Assembly (NCBI RefSeq): GCF_029664245.1
Contig: NZ_JANAIE010000009.1
Coordinates: 1 to 64,000, forward strand
Length of the DNA: 64,000 bases
DNA from: Profundicola chukchiensis
Lineage (GTDB): Bacteria > Bacteroidota > Bacteroidia > Flavobacteriales > Weeksellaceae
Direction of reading: 5' to 3'
Positions 56,198-64,000 of the stretch are shown one piece after another; the stretch's first letter is position 1; every line of letters starts with the position of its first letter. The notes below the pieces were generated by a model. That model did not search any database and was not told the DNA's origin. It worked only from the letters and a program-made list of their open reading frames with translations. Position numbers and translations under genes: made by a program.

Positions 56198-57820
56198 TTA
56201 TCTAAACTCATAATCAGTTCCTGGAACTTGGGAATATGCATTTGGTCCTAGGTCTACAGCTTGAGCGCGACCATCTAAAACAGGGCTAACTTCACCTTTT
56301 TCTGCTAGATATTGCTCTACTGCATCATGTAAGGTGTAGTCCATAATTTCTACATTCTTTGCATCTTTCATGCGACAAAGTGTTGAAATAGGTTCGCCCG
56401 TACGATTACAAGAAGCCATTCTATAAGTCTTATTTAAATCTAAAGGTTCACCTTGAATTTTAATTTCAATGACACGATCACCATAATCTTTAGAGCTGTC
56501 AAATTTTAAGGTTAAACCAGAAAAACGAACCAACCAGCCACCAAAACGATCTGCTGGGTTTTTGGCGAATACATTATTGATTTCTTTCTCCAACCAATCT
56601 TTGACTTGCTGACCAGTTACTTCACCAATTTTCATGTGTTCGTCTACGGGTAGCATTCTCCACAAATCTTCTTTGGTAATTTCTTTTCTACCTGTGTTAG
56701 GATCTGGAACAATAGGAACTCCAAAACGGAATCCATTAGAGGTCGCGAAATCTGCTCCTGACTTCCATAATAAAGCATCGGTAATCATATTATCCATTGG
56801 ATTTTCAACCACTAAATATCTATGGATAGGGTTGGTAGTATAGCCTAAAACTCTTTGTAGTTCTTTAGAATAAGGCGCTTTTGCTTCATCTACTAATTGC
56901 TGAACCTCAGGATGTGCTGGAAACTTCTTAGGATTTACTTCGATTAATTCATAATCATACCCCGTCATTTTTCCGTTTTTAACTTTCAAATCTAGTCTTC
57001 CTACAAAAGAACCGAACGCTCCTGGTTCTACTACTTTGGCGTATTTACCTTGTATAGGTTTTCTGATTCTTTCGTGCGTATCATTTCCTAAAATGAAATC
57101 TACTCCTTCAATCGCTGGATTATCAGCTAAAAGTAATTGCTTGGAGATTCCAATATGGGAAACCAAAAATAAAACTTCAACTTCTTGTTCCTCTTTTAAT
57201 TCCTTGATTAAATCCTTTAAATTACTCTCAATTTTAGAGAATTTTAAGCCTTCGCTAAATCCAGGATTTTGACGAACCGGAACTTCAGGGTCATTGTAAG
57301 AAATAAAGCCCATTTTTAATCCCTTTTTCTCGGTTATCCAATAAGGAGGGAAAATTCTCTCATCATTTTCTTCGTGGAACATGTTAGCTACGATTACATT
57401 GGTATTATAACCTTCCATTACGTCCATCATATGTTTTTTACCATAGATTACTTCCCAGTTTCCAGGGATTAATAAATCATAATTCATGGCACGAATCAAT
57501 GAAGGAAATATTTGTCCTTGAGACAACATGCTTTCGCCGCTTCCTTGAATTAAATCACCACCATCTAAGAAAATGGTTCCATCTGGATTATTTTCTCTAA
57601 CTTTTTCTACCAAAGTTTTGATGTGCGCCAATCCACCAGCTTCGCGGTACTCAATCTCTCCATTCTTAAGGAAAAGCTCTGTATGAGGATTGAGATAAGC
57701 GTGAATATCCGCGGTCTGTAGAATACTTACAATTTCTTCTTTTTGATTCATTTTGGGGTCATTTTTCTTAAAAGCAGTCAAGGTGATTATGCTTAAAAGT
57801 ACTAAGAATATTTTGTTCAT
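56198..57820 (-). CDS. SoxB-like metallophosphoesterase/5'-nucleotidase family protein
   Basis: A 540-residue exported enzyme of the 5'-nucleotidase superfamily. Metal-site motifs: Asp38-x-His40 (ADIHAYL), Asp89 (LDGGDLIQGSG), Asn121-Trp-Glu (PGNWEVIYGK), SHIGIS and GNDTHERI. The Trp in GNWE, in place of the His of classical nucleotidases (GNHE), and the whole central part resemble SoxB, the thiosulfohydrolase of the Sox pathway. The C-terminal nucleotidase domain (about 340-540) is complete. It is last in a four-gene operon with DoxX and DsrE-like genes. No soxXA or soxYZ is in the window, so a true Sox role is unproven. Confidence 0.85.
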   Translation of the reverse strand: MNKIFLVLLSIITLTAFKKNDPKMNQKEEIVSILQTADIHAYLNPHTELFLKNGEIEYREAGGLAHIKTLVEKVRENNPDGTIFLDGGDLIQGSGESMLSQGQIFPSLIRAMNYDLLIPGNWEVIYGKKHMMDVMEGYNTNVIVANMFHEENDERIFPPYWITEKKGLKMGFISYNDPEVPVRQNPGFSEGLKFSKIESNLKDLIKELKEEQEVEVLFLVSHIGISKQLLLADNPAIEGVDFILGNDTHERIRKPIQGKYAKVVEPGAFGSFVGRLDLKVKNGKMTGYDYELIEVNPKKFPAHPEVQQLVDEAKAPYSKELQRVLGYTTNPIHRYLVVENPMDNMITDALLWKSGADFATSNGFRFGVPIVPDPNTGRKEITKEDLWRMLPVDEHMKIGEVTGQQVKDWLEKEINNVFAKNPADRFGGWLVRFSGLTLKFDSSKDYGDRVIEIKIQGEPLDLNKTYRMASCNRTGEPISTLCRMKDAKNVEIMDYTLHDAVEQYLAEKGEVSPVLDGRAQAVDLGPNAYSQVPGTDYEFR

Positions 57821-57830
57821 TTAGATTTAT

Positions 57831-58274
57831 TTAAAGAGTGATAGTTTTATAACCATTTTCTTGAAGACCAAAGATATAAGTGAAGCCGTTTGGAGTTGTG
57901 TTTATGTAAGGGTGATATTGCGACTTTTTGACACCTAAATGGTTCATTGCAAATTCACAAACTACGATGCGTATATCAAGTTTTTGGCTTTTAAGAATGC
58001 TAGGTTCTAAAGATTTATCTTCAGCCAAATCTTTTACGACAGGTCCTATTAAAATTATTTGAAAATCTAAATTGGGATGTTGAGATTTTAACTCTTCTCC
58101 TGTCATAACAGCCGCTTGTAGATGTCTTGCATTGCTGACTAGTAAGGCATATTTGCCATCGGCTTTAATAGAGTTTTCTACTTCGTTTAAACTTAAGTTT
58201 TGTGCTGAAAGATTCGTTGTGTTTAAAAATGATCCTATCATTAAAAATAGGATGACTAAAATGTGATTTTTCAT
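57831..58274 (-). CDS. Exported DsrE-like protein
   Basis: A 147-residue protein with a signal peptide (1-24, ends LSAQ) and a DsrE/DsrF-like domain: KYALLVSNARHLQAAVMTGEELKS, LDFQIILIGPVVKDLAED and, near the usual sulfur-carrying cysteine, DIRIVVCEFAMNHLG. DsrE relatives handle persulfides in sulfur metabolism; this one is outside the cytoplasm. It begins 3 bases after DoxX and ends 10 bases before the SoxB-like gene. Confidence 0.83.
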   Translation of the reverse strand: MKNHILVILFLMIGSFLNTTNLSAQNLSLNEVENSIKADGKYALLVSNARHLQAAVMTGEELKSQHPNLDFQIILIGPVVKDLAEDKSLEPSILKSQKLDIRIVVCEFAMNHLGVKKSQYHPYINTTPNGFTYIFGLQENGYKTITL

Positions 58275-58277
58275 TAT

Positions 58278-58697
58278 TTAAAATTTTATTGTTTTGTTAT
58301 AAAGATTATATGCCTTTGGATTGTTAAGAATAAAAAACAATAAGCCTCCAAAGAGAGCTATGTTTTTCCAAAACGGGCCATGAATTAGACCATTTCCCAT
58401 TTGAATTGTAATGCTGATTGGAATGAGAACTATAAATAAAATTAGCGCAGACCAACGCGTTAAAATGCCTAATAAGAACATAATTCCAGCTATGAGTAAA
58501 ACATAACCTGTTAGAATTCCAAGTATGAAAGGGTCGCCAAAAAAGTAGGCAAACTCACTATAAGCTGCATTATCTATGCGTCCTGCAATTTTGTCTGGAT
58601 GTGTAAGATGTGTGATTCCCGCAGAGATGAAAATTCCGCTTAGGGCAATTCGGAGTAAAAGAACAGAAAGTCCTGATACTTTGATGTCATTATTCAT
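58278..58697 (-). CDS. DoxX family membrane protein
   Basis: A 139-residue protein with four membrane helices of the DoxX family. RIALSGIFISAGITHLTHPDKIAG is the family start. Related DoxD/DoxA proteins form an archaeal thiosulfate:quinone oxidoreductase, and other DoxX proteins act in redox membrane complexes, so with the sulfur-type neighbours a quinone-linked step is possible. Confidence 0.88.
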   Translation of the reverse strand: MNNDIKVSGLSVLLLRIALSGIFISAGITHLTHPDKIAGRIDNAAYSEFAYFFGDPFILGILTGYVLLIAGIMFLLGILTRWSALILFIVLIPISITIQMGNGLIHGPFWKNIALFGGLLFFILNNPKAYNLYNKTIKF

Positions 58698-58767
58698 TGA
58701 ATGTTTTATTTAATTTTGATTATTAACCAGGCTAAACGTCGAGTTGACAGAATAGAGTGTTTTTAAA

Positions 58768-59124
58768 TCAAATTAAATAAAGCTGGAGTCGAATATATGT
58801 GGGGATTTTCTCCTTATGCTGTGTGAATTCATCCCCATGAGCTTTGTCTAAAGATAGAGGAGTCTCAGGAATGAAAGCTGTTTTGTCTTCAGTAAAGGCT
58901 GGAATGAACTTTTGAATTTCAACCTGCTTCTGAAGCTCTATGGAAGTTAAGTTGGCCGTGCAATTTGTGCTACTAATTGTTTTAGCATTGGTCTGCTGGC
59001 TATTCTGAAAAATTTCTTGCGCAAATTGATGTTTTAAATCACGCTTTAGGGTACATGGAACAAAGAAAAGTATCGTTAATACAACGATAAAGTAATTTCT
59101 ATATGTAGACCTAAATTGAAACAT
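58768..59124 (-). CDS. Small membrane protein of unknown function, first in the DoxX operon
   Basis: A 118-residue protein with one N-terminal membrane segment (about 12-24, FIVVLTILFFVPC) and a polar remainder with a second cysteine. No domain is recognised. The start is ATG 59124, since the TAnnTTTG box at 59150-59143 rules out the TTG at 59145. It lies 70 bases before doxX and probably leads its transcript. Confidence 0.65.
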   Translation of the reverse strand: MFQFRSTYRNYFIVVLTILFFVPCTLKRDLKHQFAQEIFQNSQQTNAKTISSTNCTANLTSIELQKQVEIQKFIPAFTEDKTAFIPETPLSLDKAHGDEFTQHKEKIPTYIRLQLYLI

Positions 59125-59142
59125 TTTTAAATTCAGAAAAGT

Positions 59143-59150
59143 CAAACATA
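59143..59150 (-). promoter_or_regulatory. Promoter -7 box of the DoxX/DsrE/SoxB-like operon
   Basis: TATGTTTG on the minus strand, 18 bases before the ATG at 59124. No clear -33 box. Confidence 0.4.
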
Positions 59151-59385
59151 TTAGTTTCTTAAATGATAATTAGTAACATGAGTTACATTGTTGCTAATGA
59201 TAGAATATAAAATATAAATTGTTCTATTCATGATGTTCTCTCCAAGATTGGTTGTTTGTGTATGCGTTTAGATTAGGGTTAAATGTGGATGCATTTAAAC
59301 TTTAATCGTTTTAAGCCAGGATTGAAATGCCTAAAAATAAGTTTAATTTAAAATTGAAATTTTGGAGAAAGAATTGAGATTAAGA

Positions 59386-60837
59386 TTATTTATTTAAAAT
59401 ATTGGCTTTTTCAATAAAGGCTTTAGCTTTTTCTGTGTCGTTTTTGGTGAACAAACTGACCGTCACAAAAAGAATAAGTGAGACAGAAATCCCAATTAAG
59501 GCTTGTGTTACAGAAGCTATCTCCCAAGCGACAGGTAAGTCAACACCTAGAGCAACCATTAAATTATAGCTAGAGAAAATTAAACCGAAAAGCATAGAAA
59601 TAAAAGCAGCTTTTGATGTTCCACGAAGCCATAGAAATCCAAATACCAAAGGAATAAATGCACCGCTGGTTAAAAAGTCTGCACCAATCCATGAAATAGT
59701 TAAGACAGATTGAATTTTTAACGCTATTAACAAAGCCAACCCACACATTAATAAAGTTGCGAATCTACCCACTAAAACAGAATGTAGAGAACTTAAATTT
59801 GGGTTGATATATTTTTGATAAACATCTACAGTTAATGATAGTGCTCCGGTATTTACCAAAGAATCCATCGTTGACATAATAGCTGCACAAAGGCCCACAA
59901 AGAGAATCGAGCTCAAGATGGGGTTAGGAATGTTGCTAATTAAATCTGGGATAATTCCTGCTTTTGGAACGCTTTCGTATAGCAAGGTTGAAAACATTCC
60001 GGTGTAGGTAACCATTAAATAAAGTGGAATAAATGCTAAAAAGCTAAGTGCCATCATTTTTCTAGCATCCGAAGATTTCTTAGCTGCAGAAATACGTTGC
60101 CAAATATTGGCTTGAATCATCCATGAGGTTCCAAAGGTGATGACATATGCTAAATTATCTCCAACATTATTAAAAAATGAAGTGTAGCCAGGTTTATTGT
60201 TTAAGACTGCGGTTTCTTTCACCATTTCTAAACCTCCTGATTGATTATAGGTTAAAAAGAATAAGAAAATGGCTGTAAATAAGAAAAATAAAAATTGAAG
60301 AAAATCCGTAAGTACGACACCTCTAAATCCACCAAAAAGAGAGTAGGTTAGGACGATTAAGGTTCCAGTGATAGCGCCCATTTCATAAGAAATATCAAAA
60401 AAAGCGTGGAAAAATCTTCCTATCACTATGACCTGCACCGCAGCGGCGATTACCATAAATATGATAATAAAAATTGTAAGTAGTAATGCCACTTTGCTAT
60501 TGTAGCGCTCCGCCATCAGTTGAGGTTGAGAAATCGTTCCTATATTTCTAATACCTCTCGCAAAAATAAACATCAGTGCGGTAGCAATTAAAACCGGTAC
60601 ACCATAAATCCAAAAAGAACTTAACCCATTTCTATGCGCATGATCTACTAAGTCTATTGCAGATCCGCCGCCCCACCACGAAGCCACAAATGTGATTGCT
60701 AATAACCACGCAGGTAAATTGCGGGATGCCAAGAAATAATCTTCACTATCAGAACTTTTACGATTCCAAATTCCTACCCCAATTATCCCGAGGATATAAA
60801 TTGCAAGAAAAATTATGATGATGGTAGTTTTAGGCAT
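59386..60837 (-). CDS. Sodium:solute symporter (SSS/SLC5 family)
   Basis: A 483-residue permease with about 13 membrane helices. ASRNLPAWLLAITFVASWWGGGSAIDLVD is the family start, with the sodium-site region near FVGLCAAIMSTMDSLVNTGALSLTVD. The substrate is unknown. A single gene; a promoter-like TATTTTTG lies at 60859-60852, 15 bases upstream. Confidence 0.93.
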   Translation of the reverse strand: MPKTTIIIIFLAIYILGIIGVGIWNRKSSDSEDYFLASRNLPAWLLAITFVASWWGGGSAIDLVDHAHRNGLSSFWIYGVPVLIATALMFIFARGIRNIGTISQPQLMAERYNSKVALLLTIFIIIFMVIAAAVQVIVIGRFFHAFFDISYEMGAITGTLIVLTYSLFGGFRGVVLTDFLQFLFFLFTAIFLFFLTYNQSGGLEMVKETAVLNNKPGYTSFFNNVGDNLAYVITFGTSWMIQANIWQRISAAKKSSDARKMMALSFLAFIPLYLMVTYTGMFSTLLYESVPKAGIIPDLISNIPNPILSSILFVGLCAAIMSTMDSLVNTGALSLTVDVYQKYINPNLSSLHSVLVGRFATLLMCGLALLIALKIQSVLTISWIGADFLTSGAFIPLVFGFLWLRGTSKAAFISMLFGLIFSSYNLMVALGVDLPVAWEIASVTQALIGISVSLILFVTVSLFTKNDTEKAKAFIEKANILNK

Positions 60838-60851
60838 AAATATCTAAAAGA

Positions 60852-60859
60852 CAAAAATA
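60852..60859 (-). promoter_or_regulatory. Promoter -7 box for the symporter gene
   Basis: TATTTTTG on the minus strand, 15 bases before the start codon; -33 box not at the usual distance. Confidence 0.4.
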
Positions 60860-61082
60860 GAAAACTTTAAGACAAACTTGAATTTACACTCATTGCTGAA
60901 TTCACAAATCGACAAATTATGCAACAAAATTTGAATAATATTTATATAAAATCATTTGTGTGTAAAGAAACCCAATGGTAATAAGTAACTTGTATAATGT
61001 ACACTAACTAAAAGTGCTCGTTAAAAACTAACCTATAAGTACTTGAAAAAAGTTAAACACTGACAAGATTAAGTATTTTGTT

Positions 61083-61090
61083 TACTTTTG
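61083..61090 (+). promoter_or_regulatory. Promoter -7 box for topA
   Basis: TACTTTTG, 21 bases before the ATG at 61111; no clear -33 box. It favours the ATG over the in-frame TTG at 61078. Confidence 0.45.
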
Positions 61091-61110
61091 CACCAAATTT
61101 CAAGAATTTT

Positions 61111-63666
61111 ATGCCAAAAAATCTCGTTATTGTTGAGTCACCAGCAAAAGCAAAAACCATACAGAAATACTTAGGAGATGATTTTCAAGTTGAGTCTAGT
61201 TTTGGACACATCGCGGATCTTCCTAAGAAGAATATGGGTATCGATTTAGATAATAACTTTGAACCACAATATGTTATTTCTCCTGATAAAAAAGAAGTCG
61301 TTAAAAAACTAAAAAATATTTCCTCTAAAGTAGATATGGTTTGGTTGGCTTCGGATGAGGACCGGGAAGGGGAAGCTATTGCATGGCATTTATATCATGA
61401 ATTAGGACTTACCAAAGATAAAACGCGTAGAATTGTATTTAATGAAATTACCAAAAAGGCAATTCAAAATGCAATTAAAAATCCCCGCGAAATCGATCAG
61501 GATTTGGTGAATGCACAACAAGCTCGTCGAATTCTAGACCGTTTGGTTGGGTTTGAAATGTCGCCAGTTCTTTGGAAAAAAGTAAGGCCAGGCTTATCCG
61601 CAGGTCGTGTGCAATCTGTTGCAGTAAGACTTATCGTTGAGCGTGAAATGGAAATCATGGGCTTTGAGCCGCAAAACAGTTTCAAGTTTGTTGCTATATT
61701 TAGTACAACAGACGGAAAAACTTTCCAAGCAACGCTAGATCATGAGTTTGAAACTTATGAAGAAGCAAAAGCGCATATAGAAAAATGTAATGGAGCTAAC
61801 TTTAAAGTATCGAATGTAGATACACGCCCAGGAAAGAGAAATCCTGCTGCTCCTTTCACAACATCAACATTACAACAGGAAGCTTCTCGTAAATTAGGAT
61901 ATCCTGTGGCGCGTACCATGCGTGTAGCGCAACAATTATATGAGCAAGGTTTAATTACTTATATGAGAACGGATAGTGTAAACTTATCCGATGATGCTTT
62001 GGCGGCCTCACACCAAATGATTCTTAAAGAATATGGTAAGGAGTATGCTCAAACCAGAAAATATAAAAGCAAAGCAAAAGGAGCTCAAGAAGCTCACGAG
62101 GCGATTCGACCTACCAATTTTGAATTATCTAAATTCAATGGTGATCCGTCTATGTCGCGCTTATATGACTTGATTTGGAAACGTACGGTAGCTAGTCAAA
62201 TGGCAGAAGCTAAACTAGAGAGAACTACGATTTCGGTTGAAAATGATAAGGAAACAGAACATATATATAAAGGAAACGGAGAGGTAATTCTTTTCGATGG
62301 TTTCCTAAAAGTTTATCAAGAAGGAAGTGATGATGACGAGCCAGCAGAAACTGGTTTATCTATTTTACCTAAAGTAAAAGAAGGAGAGAAATTAGATGCA
62401 GCTTCTATTAAAGGAACTGAGAAGTTTACTCGTCACGCACCAAGATACACGGAGGCATCTTTAGTTAGAAAATTAGAAGACCTTGGTATTGGACGACCTT
62501 CTACTTATGCGCCAACGATTTCAACGATTCAAAGAAGAGAGTATGTAGAGATTGTTAACCTAGATGGGGAACAAAGAGATATTCGCGTATTGGAATTAGC
62601 GCAAGGCAAGATTGAGGAGAAGAAAGAAACTGAAACTTTTGGTGCTGATAAGAAAAAATTAAAGCCAACAGATGTTGGAATTGTTGTAAACGATTTCTTA
62701 GTGGATTATTTCAAAACCATTATGGATTATCAGTTTACAGCTAAGGTAGAGGAGGATTTTGACCAAATTGCTGAAGGAAAGGAAAGCTGGACAAAAGTTC
62801 TTAAAGACTTTTATAAACCATTCCATGAAACAGTAGAGGATGTTCAAGAAAATGCAGATCGTGCTACGGGTGAAAGATTGTTAGGTGTTGACCCAGAATC
62901 TGGTAAAAACATGTATGCTAGAATTGGTCGCTATGGTCCGATGATTCAAATTGGTGAAGTAGAAGACGAGGAAAAGCCAAAGTTTGCGAGCTTAAATCCA
63001 GATCAAAATATCATGACAATTACCTTTGAGGAGGCTATTAAGCTTTTCGATCTACCTAAAGATTTAGGAAAATACGAAGGTGAAGAGGTTTCTGTAAATG
63101 TGGGTAGATATGGTCCATATGTAAGATTTGGTAAAACATTTATTTCTTTAGACAAAGGAGAAGATCCACACGATGTAACAAAGGATAGAGCTATTGAGTT
63201 GATTAAATTAAAACAAAAAGCTGATGCTCCGATTGCACAATATGATGGCCTAGATGTAACCAAAGGGAAAGGTAGATTTGGTCCTTTTATCAAGTGGAAT
63301 GATTTGTTCATCAATGTGAATAAAAAATATGACTTCGATAATTTATCTTCTGCAGATATTAAGGAATTGATTGAAGCTAAGAAGAAAAAAGAGAAGGAAA
63401 AGGTAATTCAAGTTTTTGAGGAAGAAGGAATTCGAATCGAAAAAGCTAGATGGGGTAGGTTTAATATTATTAAAGGTAAAACCAAAGTTGAGGTGCCTAA
63501 AGAAACTGAAGTCGAAAAGATGACAGCAGAAGAGGCGGCTAAGATAATTGAAGGAGCTACCAAGAAGAAAAAGCCTGCTACGAAGAAAAAAACAGCCACC
63601 AAGAAAAAGACAACAACCAAAAAATCTACCGCAACGAAAAAAGCGGCGCCTAAAAAGAAGAAATAA
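61111..63666 (+). CDS. topA: DNA topoisomerase I
   Basis: An 851-residue type IA topoisomerase that relaxes negative supercoils. TOPRIM begins NLVIVESPAKAKTIQKYL and holds ASDEDREGEAIAWHL; the active Tyr is in GLITYMRTDSVNLS. The C-terminal third has three repeats of the RFGPFIKW / RYGPYVRFG type in place of the zinc fingers of E. coli TopA, then a lysine tail of KKKTATKKKT-like repeats (about 820-851). The next gene begins 4 bases after the stop. Confidence 0.95.
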   Translation: MPKNLVIVESPAKAKTIQKYLGDDFQVESSFGHIADLPKKNMGIDLDNNFEPQYVISPDKKEVVKKLKNISSKVDMVWLASDEDREGEAIAWHLYHELGLTKDKTRRIVFNEITKKAIQNAIKNPREIDQDLVNAQQARRILDRLVGFEMSPVLWKKVRPGLSAGRVQSVAVRLIVEREMEIMGFEPQNSFKFVAIFSTTDGKTFQATLDHEFETYEEAKAHIEKCNGANFKVSNVDTRPGKRNPAAPFTTSTLQQEASRKLGYPVARTMRVAQQLYEQGLITYMRTDSVNLSDDALAASHQMILKEYGKEYAQTRKYKSKAKGAQEAHEAIRPTNFELSKFNGDPSMSRLYDLIWKRTVASQMAEAKLERTTISVENDKETEHIYKGNGEVILFDGFLKVYQEGSDDDEPAETGLSILPKVKEGEKLDAASIKGTEKFTRHAPRYTEASLVRKLEDLGIGRPSTYAPTISTIQRREYVEIVNLDGEQRDIRVLELAQGKIEEKKETETFGADKKKLKPTDVGIVVNDFLVDYFKTIMDYQFTAKVEEDFDQIAEGKESWTKVLKDFYKPFHETVEDVQENADRATGERLLGVDPESGKNMYARIGRYGPMIQIGEVEDEEKPKFASLNPDQNIMTITFEEAIKLFDLPKDLGKYEGEEVSVNVGRYGPYVRFGKTFISLDKGEDPHDVTKDRAIELIKLKQKADAPIAQYDGLDVTKGKGRFGPFIKWNDLFINVNKKYDFDNLSSADIKELIEAKKKKEKEKVIQVFEEEGIRIEKARWGRFNIIKGKTKVEVPKETEVEKMTAEEAAKIIEGATKKKKPATKKKTATKKKTTTKKSTATKKAAPKKKK

Positions 63667-63669
63667 TAC

Positions 63670-64000
63670 ATGATGGATTTTTCTGAATTTTTAATGCCAG
63701 TTCCTTACGAACTGAGATATAAGGAATACTCAGCCTTTTCGGTTTATCAACGTGTGAGGTTTGAGTTGGATGAGGAGTTAGATGCTAATGCTATCGTTTT
63801 GCTTGGTATCGACGACAATGAAGTTAATTTGGATGGCGATGAAAATGGATTTTCTCAACTGAGAGATCATTTTTATAGTCTTTCGGTGAGTAATTGGAAG
63901 CGCCCGATCTATGATATAGGAACTTTACCCAAAGGAGCCACTTTTGAAGATACTTGTTTTGCTTTGCACCAAGTGGTTAGTCAAATAAACGAAACGGGAG
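63670..64000 (+). CDS. Arginase/formimidoylglutamase family protein (N-terminal part)
   Basis: An open frame of 110 codons cut by the window end. It reads MMDFSEFLMPVPYELRYKEY, then VRFELDEELDANAIVLLGIDDNEVNLDGDENG, like the start of the ureohydrolase-fold proteins annotated as formimidoylglutamase that follow topA in Flavobacteriia. The metal-site motifs lie beyond the window, so activity cannot be judged. It begins 4 bases after topA and is co-transcribed with it. Confidence 0.8.
   Translation, partial: MMDFSEFLMPVPYELRYKEYSAFSVYQRVRFELDEELDANAIVLLGIDDNEVNLDGDENGFSQLRDHFYSLSVSNWKRPIYDIGTLPKGATFEDTCFALHQVVSQINETG

Noticed and set aside
63003-63671. Two minus-strand frames at the end of topA
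   Set aside because: They mirror the lysine-rich tail and repeats of TopA and give low-complexity proteins.

Overview
The window reads as a piece of a low-GC Bacteroidota chromosome, order Flavobacteriales; I do not assign a genus. Three predicted secreted proteins end in type IX secretion (T9SS) type A sorting tails (9305-10141, 28214-29245, 55081-55902). Promoters follow the Bacteroidota pattern, a TTTG box about 19 bases before TAnnTTTG, with perfect examples before the tRNA/tuf operon, rplK and glyS. Start codons are preceded by A-rich leaders rather than Shine-Dalgarno boxes. Several families are typical of Flavobacteriia (YfhO, DUF4834, DUF6263, DUF3467 after rpoC, arginase family after topA). 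The sequence is ordinary chromosome; no prophage, insertion sequence, CRISPR array or plasmid function was seen.

Layout. 1-75 is the 3' end of a 5S rRNA with its terminator, so an rRNA operon lies to the left. menD follows a 0.5-kb non-coding stretch. On the minus strand come a coiled-coil protein, zapA, a 6S RNA candidate and rny. From 5048 to 21094 is the translation/transcription core: rpsU, xerC, hpf, four tRNAs, tuf, tRNA-Trp, secE, nusG, a T9SS cargo gene, rplKAJL, rpoBC and a DUF3467 gene. nadA follows. A minus-strand pyrG-yidC-hisE-like operon sits beside an SRP RNA. 26.4-38 kb is mixed: sugar transferase, DUF808 membrane protein, T9SS cargo, S9 peptidase, acyl-CoA carboxylase beta subunit, AI-2E permease, dnaK. 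37.4-42.4 kb holds envelope genes (lipoproteins, DUF4834, YfhO) and a cysteine-rich copper-binding protein.

42.5-50.8 kb carries glyS, a TetR regulator overlapping tail-to-tail with a fatty-acid desaturase, DUF4442, DUF2141, a cation-diffusion transporter, a two-gene radical SAM/DUF4130 DNA-repair-like pair, a GNAT acetyltransferase and a CIA30 protein. 50.8-54.7 kb is one 1281-residue reading frame joining two complete short-chain acyl-CoA synthetases (PrpE/ACSS3-like, then Acs-like). 55-59.1 kb has a T9SS gene between two copies of a ~98-bp repeat and a compact operon of a small membrane protein, DoxX, DsrE-like and SoxB-like genes. A sodium:solute symporter, topA and the start of an arginase-family gene end the window.

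The most unusual items are the PrpE-Acs fusion, the SoxB-like/DsrE/DoxX operon without other sox genes nearby, the repeats around the T9SS gene, the T9SS gene placed between nusG and rplK, the rpsU terminator that runs directly into the xerC start codon, and an unexplained RNA-like block at 421-468.
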